A stretch of 64,000 nt of DNA from Halarcobacter bivalviorum (GTDB taxonomy: Bacteria > Campylobacterota > Campylobacteria > Campylobacterales > Arcobacteraceae): the NCBI RefSeq assembly GCF_003346815.1, contig NZ_CP031217.1, forward strand, positions 2,108,001-2,172,000, in the 5' to 3' direction. Position 1 is the first letter of the stretch, and each line of letters opens with the position of its first letter. The notes under the pieces were generated by a model. That model saw only the letters and a list, made by a program, of their open reading frames with translations. It had not been told where the DNA came from and did not search any database. Made by a program: the position numbers and the translations under genes. Below, piece by piece: positions 10,012 to 18,718 of this stretch.

Positions 10012-10308
10012 TTATGAATCTAATCTACAAATAATATCGCCTGTAAGTTCTAAATACAGACCTTTTTTTATTTTTTCTACTTTTTCACTATTCTCTAAGA
10101 TATATCTATTAAGTATCTTATTAATATCAAAATCTTCGCCTTTTTCTTCTGATAAAAGTAATTCCATAACAGCAACTCTTTCTAAGAACTTATCGAACTC
10201 ATCTTCGACAATCTCTTTTGTTGCTTGTCTAGCTACATCAAAATATTTTGATTTTGGTGTTCCAGTAAAGATATCATCTTCATCTTCTAAAAACCAATTC
10301 TTATTCAT
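10012..10308 (-). CDS. DUF2018 family protein
   Basis: This 98-residue acidic, helical protein of unknown function begins WFLEDEDDIFTGTPKSKYFDV and ends CRLDS. The composition and the start resemble the DUF2018 family, found almost only in Campylobacterota (H. pylori HP0242 is the structural representative, an intertwined all-helical dimer). The link is from memory of the family, not a search. It is one base after hisD and nine before ispB, and so is translated with them. No catalytic motif or signal peptide is seen. Confidence 0.82.
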   Translation of the reverse strand: MNKNWFLEDEDDIFTGTPKSKYFDVARQATKEIVEDEFDKFLERVAVMELLLSEEKGEDFDINKILNRYILENSEKVEKIKKGLYLELTGDIICRLDS

Positions 10309-10309
10309 C

Positions 10310-11605
10310 TTAGTTATCTTCTAATCTTACTCTAACTGATTTTGCGTGAGCAGTTAAACCTTCTGTATCAGCTAATAAGGCACAAGCTTCTCCTAACTCA
10401 TCAATTGCTTGTTTTGAGAAGTTTATAATTGAACTCTTCTTTAAGAAATTTTCAACATTTAATGGGCTATAAAATTTAGCTGTACTTCCTGTAGGAAGGG
10501 TGTGGTTTGGTCCTGCTATATAGTCACCAATTGGTTCAGGAGTATTTTCACCTAAGAAAATTGCACCTGCGTGTTTAATTTTTGGTAATAATTCAAAAGC
10601 ATTTGTTGTCATTACTTCTAAGTGTTCTGGTGCAATTTCGTTCATTAGTTCAATTGCCTCATCCATAGAAGAAGCAACAATAATAGCTCCTCTATCTTCA
10701 ATAGATTTTCTAGCTATCTCTTCTCTACTTAGAGTTTGTAAATAGTTTTCTACTTCAATACTTGTTTGTTTAGCTACTTCTTCATCTATTGTAATCATAA
10801 TTGAACTTGCCATCTCATCATGCTCTGCTTGAGATAAAAGGTCAATTGCTAAATATTTTGGTTTAGCCGAACTATCAGCTAAAATTCCAATTTCAGAAGG
10901 ACCTGCAATCATATCAATATGAACTTCTCCAAATACTAATTTTTTAGCAGTTGCAACAAAAATATTTCCAGGACCAGTAATTACATCAACTTTTGGAATA
11001 GTTTCAGTACCATAAGCCATAGCAGCAACAGCAGATGCTCCACCAACTTTATATGCTTTTTCGATACCACAAATATGACATGCTGCAAGTAATAGTTCAT
11101 TTACTTCATTGTTTGGAGTTGGAGTACATACAACAATCTCTTCAACACCTGCAACTATTGCTGGAATTGCATTCATAAGTAGTGAGCTTGGATATGCTGC
11201 TTTTCCACCAGGAATATATAAACCAGCTCTATCTACAGGAGTTACTTTTTGTCCTAAGATTGTTCCATTTTTCTCAAAATCAATCCAAGATTTTGGTAAT
11301 TGTTTTTCATGATATGTTTTAATTCTATTGTATGCGATATGTAAAGCTTCTTTTAGTTTTTCATCAATATTTTCATAAGCTTTTTTCATATCATCTTTTG
11401 AAATTTGAAGTTGAGAATCCTCTTTTACTTCCCATTTATCAAATTTTTCAATATGTTTTTTTAAAGCACTGTTTCCATTTTCTACAATCTCATCAATTAT
11501 TGAAGTTACAATTGATGATACTTCTTTGATATCAGTTTTAGCTCTTGCTAAAATATTTTCAAACTCTTCTTTAAAATTTGCATCATTTGTATTAATTATT
11601 TTCAT
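10310..11605 (-). CDS. hisD: Histidinol dehydrogenase
   Basis: HisD carries out the last two NAD-dependent oxidations of histidine synthesis. The 431-residue protein shows the family signatures TGPGNIFVATAKK, GPSEIGILADSSA, LLSQAEHDE, PEHLEVM and HTLPTGSTAKFYSPL, with the His, Gln and Glu zinc ligands and general bases in their usual places. Its start overlaps the 3' end of aroK by 14 bases. No other his gene lies in the window, so the pathway is dispersed. Confidence 0.97.
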   Translation of the reverse strand: MKIINTNDANFKEEFENILARAKTDIKEVSSIVTSIIDEIVENGNSALKKHIEKFDKWEVKEDSQLQISKDDMKKAYENIDEKLKEALHIAYNRIKTYHEKQLPKSWIDFEKNGTILGQKVTPVDRAGLYIPGGKAAYPSSLLMNAIPAIVAGVEEIVVCTPTPNNEVNELLLAACHICGIEKAYKVGGASAVAAMAYGTETIPKVDVITGPGNIFVATAKKLVFGEVHIDMIAGPSEIGILADSSAKPKYLAIDLLSQAEHDEMASSIMITIDEEVAKQTSIEVENYLQTLSREEIARKSIEDRGAIIVASSMDEAIELMNEIAPEHLEVMTTNAFELLPKIKHAGAIFLGENTPEPIGDYIAGPNHTLPTGSTAKFYSPLNVENFLKKSSIINFSKQAIDELGEACALLADTEGLTAHAKSVRVRLEDN

Positions 11606-12119
11606 TTACTTTTCCTAAAATCTCTTTTACTACTAAATCAATATATTTATTTTCCACATTTACTGTTATATCAGAAACCTTTTTATAATCTTCAACTCTT
11701 TGATTATAAAGTTTTTTAGCCTCTACTAAGTTACTTAAAAGGGGTCTTTTTTTAAGTTTTGCTTTTGCATTAGGTGAAGAATTAATTCTATTTAAAATCC
11801 CTTCAAAGCTAGACTCTAAATAGATTATTGTTCCTATTGTATGGATATTTTCTTGTCTAAAGAAACCTCCACCCGTTGAGATAATTGTATTATCTACATT
11901 CTTTTCAAGCCAGAGAGCACATCTTTTTTCTAAACTTCTAAAATAAGGTTCACCCTCTTCTTCAAAGATTTTTTTAACTCTTCTGTTTTCAATACTTTCA
12001 ATTAAATCATCAGTATCAATTGCAAAATAATCACTTGCCTTAACAAGGGCTCTTGCAACAGTTCCTTTACCTACTCCCATAAAACCAATAAGAATAATAT
12101 TATTTTTTTTACTCAACAC
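11592..12119 (-). CDS. aroK: Shikimate kinase
   Basis: AroK phosphorylates shikimate in the chorismate pathway. The 175-residue product has the P-loop GFMGVGKGT (residues 12-20), the shikimate-binding DTDD pair (about 37-40), STGGGFF, and the lid motif KKRPLL. The residue after the P-loop Lys is Gly (GKGT); most shikimate kinases have GKS or GKT there, as do Campylobacter and Helicobacter, while GKGT is usual in adenylate kinases. It is the first gene of the eight-gene operon that ends with cca and overlaps hisD by 14 bases. Confidence 0.93.
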   Translation of the reverse strand: MLSKKNNIILIGFMGVGKGTVARALVKASDYFAIDTDDLIESIENRRVKKIFEEEGEPYFRSLEKRCALWLEKNVDNTIISTGGGFFRQENIHTIGTIIYLESSFEGILNRINSSPNAKAKLKKRPLLSNLVEAKKLYNQRVEDYKKVSDITVNVENKYIDLVVKEILGKVNENN

Positions 12120-12206
12120 TTCTTCCTGATAAACATATCTCTTTTAAAAATCCTAGATTATATCTAAATTAAAGTAAAAAAATAAATGACTCTTGTTAAA
12201 TTTTTT

Positions 12207-13079
12207 CTACTTATTGAATTTTCGTTCATATCTAGGCTTCATACTCTCATTTCCTAATATTCCGCCTTGATGAATATATAAAATTTCTTCCTCTTTTTTT
12301 GAGCTTTTTAAATATTGTTCTAAACTTAAAAAACCTAAAGGGTCATAGAGTAAATCAAACTCTATTTTTGTTGTTTCTAGTAGTTCATTATAGATTTCAA
12401 AAAACTCTTTATAAAGCTTTCCAAAATGATATTTTTTTGGCATATCTATTATTTTTGGATGATATTTTTCATCCTTTTCTAAAGAGAAAAATTGCTTTTT
12501 TAAATACTCACTTCCACCTACACAAGAGACTGTATAAACTTCAAATTTTAAATGTTTTTGTAAGAATAAAGCAGTAGTTCCTGTACCACTTGGTAAAAAT
12601 ATTTTTAGCTTTTCTATTTTTTTCTCTTCTGCCCATTTTGTAATCTCTTGGGCTAGAATTTTTATACCAAATTGGGCTTCTTTTACTCTTGCACCCTCTT
12701 CTATTAAGATTTCATTCTCTTTTAACTCATAAGTTTTAAAATCAAAATTTTTATCTTCAATAATATTTACACCATTTTCTATAGCTTTTTTATAATTGCC
12801 ATGAGGGTTCTCTTTTAAATAAGAACTTATATGGTTTACATAAAAATCAATATTAATCTCTCTTATCTTTCCTAAAACAGAAAGTGAATATAAAGAGTTT
12901 GCTTGAGCAGAACCAAAACTAATGATTTTATCTATATTTGTTAAGTCATTAACTAAGTAGTAATAAAATTTTCGTGCTTTATTTCCACTAAAGTGCTTAT
13001 CTAGGAGGTCATCTCTTTTTAAATAAATTTCTTTATTTTTAAATTTAATTTTTTCTGTTGGAGAGTTTATATAATTCAT
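12207..13079 (-). CDS. PLP-dependent ACC deaminase / D-cysteine desulfhydrase-like enzyme
   Basis: This is a tryptophan-synthase-beta-fold PLP enzyme of the 1-aminocyclopropane-1-carboxylate deaminase group. KRDDL (about 20-24) followed by HFSGNKARKF holds the PLP lysine, SFGSAQANSL (about 56-65) matches the substrate loop, and LPSGTGTTALFL (about 163-174) the phosphate-binding loop. The 290-residue length is a little short for the family (about 330). The substrate cannot be told from sequence: candidates are D-cysteine or another D-amino acid. It is monocistronic, 87 bases from aroK and divergent from exbB. Confidence 0.82.
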   Translation of the reverse strand: MNYINSPTEKIKFKNKEIYLKRDDLLDKHFSGNKARKFYYYLVNDLTNIDKIISFGSAQANSLYSLSVLGKIREINIDFYVNHISSYLKENPHGNYKKAIENGVNIIEDKNFDFKTYELKENEILIEEGARVKEAQFGIKILAQEITKWAEEKKIEKLKIFLPSGTGTTALFLQKHLKFEVYTVSCVGGSEYLKKQFFSLEKDEKYHPKIIDMPKKYHFGKLYKEFFEIYNELLETTKIEFDLLYDPLGFLSLEQYLKSSKKEEEILYIHQGGILGNESMKPRYERKFNK

Positions 13080-13127
13080 TAAGCTTATTATACTAAAATT
13101 ACACGAAAAGAAAATTAGGAAATATAA

Positions 13128-13607
13128 ATGAATATTATGGAATATATTGATAAGGGTGGGATAATTGTATATATTCTTATCTTTTTAAATATTATTGGAT
13201 TTACAATTATAATTTGGAAGTTTTTAACAATACCTAGAAAAAAAGCAATGGTAGAAAAAATTCAAAAAAAGATAAACGAAGAAAACCTTGCTACTATAGA
13301 AGTTCAAATAGAGTATGAAGTAAAAAGATTAGAAAGTGGTTTAACTTATATCAAAAATATAGCTTCTGTTGCTCCACTTTTAGGACTTCTTGGAACAGTT
13401 TATGGAGTATATAAAGCTTTTGAAGCAATTACACAAAAAGGTTTAGGAGATCCAACTATTTTTTCTAGTGGGATTTCAGTTGCACTTATTACAACTATTA
13501 CTGGTCTTATTGTAGCAATTCCACACCATATTGCTTATAACCACTTTATTTCAATTATCGATTCAATTGAATTAAAAGCAAAAAAAGAGATTATTGGTAA
13601 ATTATGA
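13128..13607 (+). CDS. exbB: ExbB/TolQ-type proton channel protein (first set)
   Basis: ExbB forms the pentameric scaffold of the proton-driven motor that energises TonB. The 159-residue product has three membrane segments (about 14-30, 78-98, 115-135) and the family core VAPLLGLLGTVYGVYKAFEAI and ISVALITTITGLIVAIPHHI. This is the short form. It overlaps exbD by four bases. No tonB follows, so this pair either serves a remote TonB or works like TolQR; the sequence does not decide. An AGGA ribosome-binding site precedes the ATG. Confidence 0.88.
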   Translation: MNIMEYIDKGGIIVYILIFLNIIGFTIIIWKFLTIPRKKAMVEKIQKKINEENLATIEVQIEYEVKRLESGLTYIKNIASVAPLLGLLGTVYGVYKAFEAITQKGLGDPTIFSSGISVALITTITGLIVAIPHHIAYNHFISIIDSIELKAKKEIIGKL

Positions 13608-14002
13608 AAAGAAGAGAATATTTAGGAATAGATTTAACACCAGTTATTGATGTTGTTTTTATTCTTTTAATCTTTTTTATTGTTACTTCTGTTTTCAAAA
13701 AAGATGAACTTGCACTTATGCTTGATTTACCAGAAGCTAATGCAAAAGCAGTAGAGATAGATGAAGAACAAGTTTTTATAGAACTAAATAAAAACAAATT
13801 AGCAATAAAAGGTATTGAAGTATCTTTTGAATCTTTAGAAGATAATCTAAAAGAGATTAAAAATAAGAAAAAACCAATAATAGTAAGAATTGATAAAAAA
13901 GTAGAATATGAAAGAGTTGTTAAAGTATTAGATTTACTTCAAAAATATAATTTAAACAACTTAGCCCTTGTAACAAACGAAGCTAAAAGCAAAGAAGATT
14001 AA
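13604..14002 (+). CDS. exbD: ExbD/TolR-type proton channel protein (first set)
   Basis: ExbD is the dimeric plug of the ExbB pentamer. The 132-residue product has one membrane segment (about 15-33) with the essential aspartate Asp16 in the DLTPVIDVVFILLIFF motif, then a periplasmic domain. It starts on the ATGA overlap with exbB. Its stop codon lies in a palindrome shared with the convergent DUF779 gene. Confidence 0.9.
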   Translation: MKRREYLGIDLTPVIDVVFILLIFFIVTSVFKKDELALMLDLPEANAKAVEIDEEQVFIELNKNKLAIKGIEVSFESLEDNLKEIKNKKKPIIVRIDKKVEYERVVKVLDLLQKYNLNNLALVTNEAKSKED

Positions 14003-14016
14003 TCTTCTAAGCTTTT
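13985..14016. terminator. Shared-stop bidirectional terminator (exbD / DUF779)
   Basis: The perfect palindrome AGAAGATTAATCTTCT (13993-14008) is flanked by a second pairing block AAAAGC/GCTTTT with a 2x2 mismatch between. The TTAA centre gives the TAA stop of both convergent genes, so one hairpin carries both stops and can terminate both transcripts. Confidence 0.7.
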
Positions 14017-14367
14017 ATACTCCTCATCTGTAAAAATCCTAGATTTTGTAATAAATTGATAACCATGGTCTATCTCTAAAGAGAAAGAGTTTCCAAAAGC
14101 TCCTTGCTCCTTTTTTACATCAACTATTATTTGGGAGTGTTTAAAATACTCAAACTGTTCCCTATCAATAAAAAATTCACACCCACAAATCTCGCCTAAC
14201 TTTACATTTCTACTTGGAACATAAAAATCATTCTTCTCATAACACATTGGGGCTGTTCCATCACAACAACCTCCACTTTGATTAAAGACTAATTCTCCAT
14301 GCTCTTTTTTAAGCATCTCTATAACTTCTTTTGCTTCTTGGGTTACTTCAACTCTTTTAACACTCAT
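13999..14367 (-). CDS. DUF779 family protein
   Basis: This 122-residue protein belongs to the DUF779 family, small proteins usually encoded beside NAD-dependent aldehyde dehydrogenases. A cysteine cluster is visible: GGCCDGTAPMC (about 32-42) and ICGCEF (about 60-65), possibly metal binding. The end FSLEIDHGYQFITKSR is typical. It follows the aldehyde dehydrogenase after a 41-base gap with a hairpin and has a good AAGGAG ribosome-binding site. Function is unknown; context suggests a role in aldehyde metabolism. It overlaps the convergent exbD by four bases. Confidence 0.87.
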   Translation of the reverse strand: MSVKRVEVTQEAKEVIEMLKKEHGELVFNQSGGCCDGTAPMCYEKNDFYVPSRNVKLGEICGCEFFIDREQFEYFKHSQIIVDVKKEQGAFGNSFSLEIDHGYQFITKSRIFTDEEYKSLED

Positions 14368-14380
14368 TTTATCTCCTTTA

Positions 14381-14402
14381 AAAAGAGGTTAAAACCTCTT
14401 TT
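14381..14402 (-). terminator. Hairpin between aldehyde dehydrogenase and DUF779 genes
   Basis: The inverted repeat AAAAGAGGTT / AACCTCTTTT (9-10 pairs) lies between the two genes of the operon, followed on the minus strand by TTTT and then the DUF779 ribosome-binding site. It may act as a partial terminator that lowers DUF779 expression relative to the enzyme. Confidence 0.55.
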
Positions 14403-14408
14403 TATTTT

Positions 14409-15905
14409 TTAGAAAAACCCTAAAGCATTTTTACTATATGAAGTTAAAATATTTTTTGTATGTCTATAAGAGTTTAACATCATCATATGAGTCTCTCTTC
14501 CAATACCAGATTTCTTATATCCACCAAATGAAGCATGAGAAGGATATAAATGATAACAATTTACCCAAACTCTTCCTGCTTGAATTGCTCTACTCATACT
14601 ATGAAGTTGGTGTGCATCCCTTGACCATACACCTGCACCAAGACCATACATAGTATCATTTGCGATTTCAATTGCCTCTTTTTCATCTTTAAAAGTAGTC
14701 ACAGCTAAAACTGGCCCAAAAATCTCTTCTTGGAAGATTCTCATTTTATTGTGTCCTTTAAAAACAGTTGGTTTAATATAAAAACCATTTGGATATTTGC
14801 TATTTTCTAAAGCTTCTCCTCCAATTAAACATTCAGCTCCCTCTTCTTTACCAATTTTAATATACTCTAAAATTTTATCTTTTTGATTTTGCGAACACTG
14901 AGCTCCCATCATATTCTCTGGGTCTAGTGGGTCTCCTAATTTAATTGCTTCGATTCTCTCTAATACTCTTTTCATAAAAGGTTCATAAATTGACTCTTGT
15001 ATTAAAGCTCTTGAAGGACAAGTACAAACCTCTCCTGAGTTAAATGCAAATAGAACTAAACCTTCAATTGCTTTGTCAAAAAACTCATCATCTGAGTCCA
15101 TAATTGATTCAAAGAAAACATTTGGAGATTTTCCACCCAGTTCTAAAGTAGAAGGGATAATATTTTCTGTTGCATATTGCATAATTAATTGACCAGTTGT
15201 AGTTTCACCTGTAAAACCAACTTTTTTAACATCTGGATGAGTAGTTAAATATTTACCAATTTTCCCTCCGGCACCATTTATAATATTAACTGTTCCTGCT
15301 GGTAAAATATCTCCAATAATCTCCATCATTAAAATAATAGACATTGGTGTTGCACTTGCTGGTTTCATAACAACACAATTTCCAGCTGCTAAAGCAGGAG
15401 CTAATTTCCAAGCAGCCATTAAAAGTGGGAAGTTCCAAGGAATAATTTGAGCAACTACTCCATATGGTTCATAAACCTCTTGAGAGATAGTATTTGCATC
15501 TAAATCAGCTACTGTTCCAGCTTCTGCTCTTATAACTGAAGCAAAATATCTAAAATGGTCAACAACTAAAGGAATATCTGCATTTAAAGTCTCTCTTACA
15601 GTTTTACCATTATCTAAAGTCTCTGCAACGGCAAGTCTTTCTAAGTTTGCTTCAATTGCATCTGCCACTTTATTTAATAAAGCACTTCTTTCTACAACTG
15701 AAGTATGTTTATAAGTCTCAAAAGCAGCTTTTGCTGAAGAGACTGCTAACTCAATATCTTCTTCATTTGATCTTGGAATTTTTGTAAGAACCTCTCCATC
15801 TACTGGCGAAATATTTTCAAAATACTCTCCACTCTTTGGAGCAATCCATTGTCCACCTATAAAGTTTTCATATTGTGATTTAAATTCTGGTTTTGCATAA
15901 GTCAT
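14409..15905 (-). CDS. NAD-dependent aldehyde dehydrogenase (ExaC/AldB type)
   Basis: The enzyme oxidises aldehydes, probably acetaldehyde or similar, to acids. At 498 residues it is full length. The NAD-binding IIPWNFPLLMAAWKLAPALAAGN, the general base in LELGGKSPNVFF and the catalytic cysteine in FNSGEVCTCPSR are present; two cysteines near the active site are usual in this subgroup. The partner DUF779 gene follows. A putative -10 TAAAAT (15952-15957, minus) is preceded by four TAGC elements at 11-bp spacing, suggesting an activator. The divergent FIST kinase and OmpR-type regulator are candidates for that control (inference). Confidence 0.93.
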   Translation of the reverse strand: MTYAKPEFKSQYENFIGGQWIAPKSGEYFENISPVDGEVLTKIPRSNEEDIELAVSSAKAAFETYKHTSVVERSALLNKVADAIEANLERLAVAETLDNGKTVRETLNADIPLVVDHFRYFASVIRAEAGTVADLDANTISQEVYEPYGVVAQIIPWNFPLLMAAWKLAPALAAGNCVVMKPASATPMSIILMMEIIGDILPAGTVNIINGAGGKIGKYLTTHPDVKKVGFTGETTTGQLIMQYATENIIPSTLELGGKSPNVFFESIMDSDDEFFDKAIEGLVLFAFNSGEVCTCPSRALIQESIYEPFMKRVLERIEAIKLGDPLDPENMMGAQCSQNQKDKILEYIKIGKEEGAECLIGGEALENSKYPNGFYIKPTVFKGHNKMRIFQEEIFGPVLAVTTFKDEKEAIEIANDTMYGLGAGVWSRDAHQLHSMSRAIQAGRVWVNCYHLYPSHASFGGYKKSGIGRETHMMMLNSYRHTKNILTSYSKNALGFF

Positions 15906-15968
15906 TTTTTTTCCTTATTGATTTTTTGAAAAGAAACTTTTCCTTTTAAAAATTTTAGAGAAAAAAAA

Positions 15969-16006
15969 TAGCCTATCTTTAGCAAAAGCATAGCATTGAA
16001 ATAGCA
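15969..16006. promoter_or_regulatory. Four TAGC elements at exact 11-bp period
   Basis: TAGC occurs at 15969, 15980, 15991 and 16002, always 11 bp apart, so all face one side of the helix. The last two are ATAGCATT. They lie just upstream of a possible -10 (15952-15957, minus strand) of the aldehyde dehydrogenase gene, where an OmpR-type activator would bind. The repeats are seen directly; the operator role is inference. Confidence 0.55.
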
Positions 16007-16094
16007 TTTAAATTTTGAAGAAGGAAAGCACCATTAAATAGAGCTTTCAAAGAAAATTTTATTTTATTTTTTTTGCTAAATAATATCTTTTTTT

Positions 16095-18038
16095 ATGCTA
16101 CAATCATTTATGCAAACATTTAATTTTATAATTAAAAATAATCGCTTAGATGATATTATTGATTTTAATAAATTTAAATCCCATAAAAACTTACTTATCC
16201 AAGTTTTTTGTGGGCAATCCAAAGATAGCTTACAAAAAATATTAGATGAAATAAAAAAGAATCTTCCCTCTTCTTTTATAATTGCCTCTTCTACTGATGG
16301 AGAAATTTATGAAGCAAGTGTTAATACCCTAAGTACCATTATAAGTATCTCTTCTTTTGAAAACACAACTTTTAAAGCCCTTTATGTAAATGAAAATTCC
16401 TCTTTTAAAAATGGCATAAAAATAGCGAAAACTTTAATTGAAGAGGATTCAAAACTTCTTATCTGTTTTACAGATGGAGAAAAAACAAATGGAGAGGAGT
16501 TCTTAAAAGGGATTGAAGAGACAAATAATAAGATCCCTGTTTGTGGAGGTATGGCAGCAGATAATGCAAGTTTTACTCAAACTTTTATAGCTTTAGATAA
16601 TAATATCTATACAAAAGGGGCTGTTGCTATTGTTCTTAATTCTAAAATATTAGATGTAAAGACTGCTTTTAACTTCAACTGGTCTGCAATTGGAATATCA
16701 CATAAAATAGATGAAGTGAAAGGAAATCGTGTTTATAAAATTTCAGGACTAAAATCTTTAGATTTTTATGAAAAATATTTAGGAGAGTATGTTGCTAAAT
16801 CTTTACCAGCAACAGGAATTGAGTTTCCTTTAATAGTAAAAAGAAATGGCTTATCCCTAGCAAGAGCTGTAATAAAAAAACATAAAGATGGAAGCCTAAG
16901 TTTTGCTGGGAATTTACATAAAAATGATAGAGTAAAATTAGGTTTTGGGAATATTGAATTGATAATGAATAACCCTTTAAAATCTCTTTTTAAATCTTCA
17001 AATATAAATAATACTCAAAGCTTTTTTATCTACTCTTGTATGGCAAGAAGAAGGTATATGCCAAATATTATTGATTTAGAGATTGAGCCCTTTTCTAAAA
17101 TTGCTCCTACTTCTGGATTTTTTACTTATGGAGAATTTTATTATGATAAAAATAAGCAGAGTAATCAGTTTTTAAATCAAACCCTAACTGTAGTTGCTTT
17201 AAGTGAAAAAGAAGAGGCTTTTATAAATAAAGAACTTCCTAATAAAGAAGAAAATCAAATTAGTGAACATGCAAGAAGTCTACAAGCTTTAACTCATTTA
17301 ATACAACAATCTGCAAATGATTATAATAAACAATCAAAAGAACTTGAAGAAAAAACCCTTTATTCTCAACAACTTTTAAACTTACAAAAACAGTTTTTAA
17401 AACACTCTGTACATGAAACAAATACACCCTTATCTGTAATAATGGGAAATATAGATATGTATAAAATGGAGTTTGGTAAAAACAGATATATCTCAAATAT
17501 TGAAATAGCAATGAAAACACTTTTTAATATCTATGATGATTTAAGCTACCTAATTAGAAAAGACCATATAAATAGAGTCAAACATAATATAAATATTGTA
17601 GATTTTCTAAGAAGTCGCATTGATTTTTTCTCTCTTATTGCAAAAAAAGCAAAACTAGATTTTAATTTTGAGACTTCAAAAAAGCAGATATTTATCTACT
17701 TTGATGAAACAAAACTACAAAGAATTGTAGATAATAATCTCACAAATGCAATTAAATATACTTTTGCAAACAATATAATTGATGTTTCAATAAAAATAAA
17801 AGAAGCAGATGTTATCTTAAAAATCTCAAGCCCTTCAAAACAGATATTAGATAAAAAAAAGATATTTGAAGAGTATTATCAAGAACAAACTAGTCAAAAT
17901 GGTTTTGGTTTAGGACTAAATTTAGTAAAAAGAATATGTGAAGAAGAGAGTGTAAAAATAGAACTAGAATCAAATGAAAACTTAGCTTCATTTATCTATA
18001 CATTTAAGGATATAACTAATGAAAATACTCCTACTTGA
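16095..18038 (+). CDS. FIST-domain sensor histidine kinase
   Basis: FIST is a sensory domain thought to bind small ligands such as amino acids. Residues about 33-225 are FIST_N and 225-365 FIST_C (GGMAADNA near 152 and an SCMARRR cysteine motif near 315). A coiled coil (about 400-435) leads to the phosphoacceptor His440 in HSVHETNTPLS. The N box is VDNNLTNAIKYT and the last glycine motif GFGLGLNL is intact, but the usual DxGxG loop is not recognisable. There is no membrane segment, so it is cytoplasmic. The gene overlaps the next response regulator by 20 bases. There is no ribosome-binding site; TAATAT eight bases before the ATG leaves a leaderless message possible. Confidence 0.88.
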   Translation: MLQSFMQTFNFIIKNNRLDDIIDFNKFKSHKNLLIQVFCGQSKDSLQKILDEIKKNLPSSFIIASSTDGEIYEASVNTLSTIISISSFENTTFKALYVNENSSFKNGIKIAKTLIEEDSKLLICFTDGEKTNGEEFLKGIEETNNKIPVCGGMAADNASFTQTFIALDNNIYTKGAVAIVLNSKILDVKTAFNFNWSAIGISHKIDEVKGNRVYKISGLKSLDFYEKYLGEYVAKSLPATGIEFPLIVKRNGLSLARAVIKKHKDGSLSFAGNLHKNDRVKLGFGNIELIMNNPLKSLFKSSNINNTQSFFIYSCMARRRYMPNIIDLEIEPFSKIAPTSGFFTYGEFYYDKNKQSNQFLNQTLTVVALSEKEEAFINKELPNKEENQISEHARSLQALTHLIQQSANDYNKQSKELEEKTLYSQQLLNLQKQFLKHSVHETNTPLSVIMGNIDMYKMEFGKNRYISNIEIAMKTLFNIYDDLSYLIRKDHINRVKHNINIVDFLRSRIDFFSLIAKKAKLDFNFETSKKQIFIYFDETKLQRIVDNNLTNAIKYTFANNIIDVSIKIKEADVILKISSPSKQILDKKKIFEEYYQEQTSQNGFGLGLNLVKRICEEESVKIELESNENLASFIYTFKDITNENTPT

Positions 18039-18678
18039 AGATGATTTTATGCTTAATGAGATGATTGGTAATTATCTAAATTCTACAGGACACAAAGTTG
18101 TAACTACAAGTACAGGAAGTGAATGTTTAAACTTATTACAAAAAGAGGAGTTTGACCTACTTATCTTAGATATAAATGTTCCTGATATTGATGGTTTTAC
18201 TATTTTAGAGACTTTACATCAACAAAAAAGAGAAATACCAACTATTTATATCTCTGCCTTAATAGATATTGAAGATATTTCAAGAGCTTTTGATATAGGC
18301 TGTTATGATTATTTAAAAAAGCCCTTTCATCTAAAAGAACTTACTATTAGAATAAATAGACTACTTAAAAACCAAATTACACCTAAGCAACATAAAAGGC
18401 TCTCTAAATCATATAGTTTTGATATTGAATCAATGACCCTATATTTTAATAATGAACCACATATCCTGCCAAGAAGACAACTTAAAATTATAGAAGTTTT
18501 AGCAAGAAATAGAAGCTTAGTTGTAGATTATGATATGTTTAAAGAGTATGCTTATAATGGAGATGAAGTAGATATTTCAACAATAAGATCAGAAATAAAT
18601 AGAATCAAAAAAATATTGAAAGAGGATTTTATTATAAATATTAGAGGAAGTGGTTATATGATAAAAACACCACAATAA
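18019..18678 (+). CDS. OmpR-family response regulator (partner of FIST kinase)
   Basis: The 219-residue protein has a receiver domain (1-118) with acidic pocket EDD, phosphoacceptor Asp51 in LILDINVPD and the KKPF lysine, then a winged-helix DNA-binding domain (about 130-217) ending with RGSGYMI. It overlaps the kinase by 20 bases, so the pair is a true two-component system. Targets are unknown; the phased TAGC elements in front of the aldehyde dehydrogenase gene are a natural candidate. Confidence 0.92.
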   Translation: MKILLLEDDFMLNEMIGNYLNSTGHKVVTTSTGSECLNLLQKEEFDLLILDINVPDIDGFTILETLHQQKREIPTIYISALIDIEDISRAFDIGCYDYLKKPFHLKELTIRINRLLKNQITPKQHKRLSKSYSFDIESMTLYFNNEPHILPRRQLKIIEVLARNRSLVVDYDMFKEYAYNGDEVDISTIRSEINRIKKILKEDFIINIRGSGYMIKTPQ

Positions 18679-18680
18679 AA

Positions 18681-18707
18681 TGATAGCCTAAGATTATAGG
18701 GCTATCA
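18681..18707. terminator. Bidirectional terminator (response regulator / fba)
   Basis: The inverted repeat TGATAGCC / GGCTATCA (8 pairs, 11-base loop) lies between two convergent genes, with A-rich sequence on the left and a short T-rich stretch on the right, so it can serve both. Confidence 0.7.
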
Positions 18708-18718
18708 CTTTATAAAAA

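Noticed and set aside
13128-14002. TolQ/TolR assignment of the first ExbB/ExbD pair
   Set aside because: No tolA, tolB or pal is near; the short ExbB form fits ExbB as well, so TolQR is left only as an alternative.
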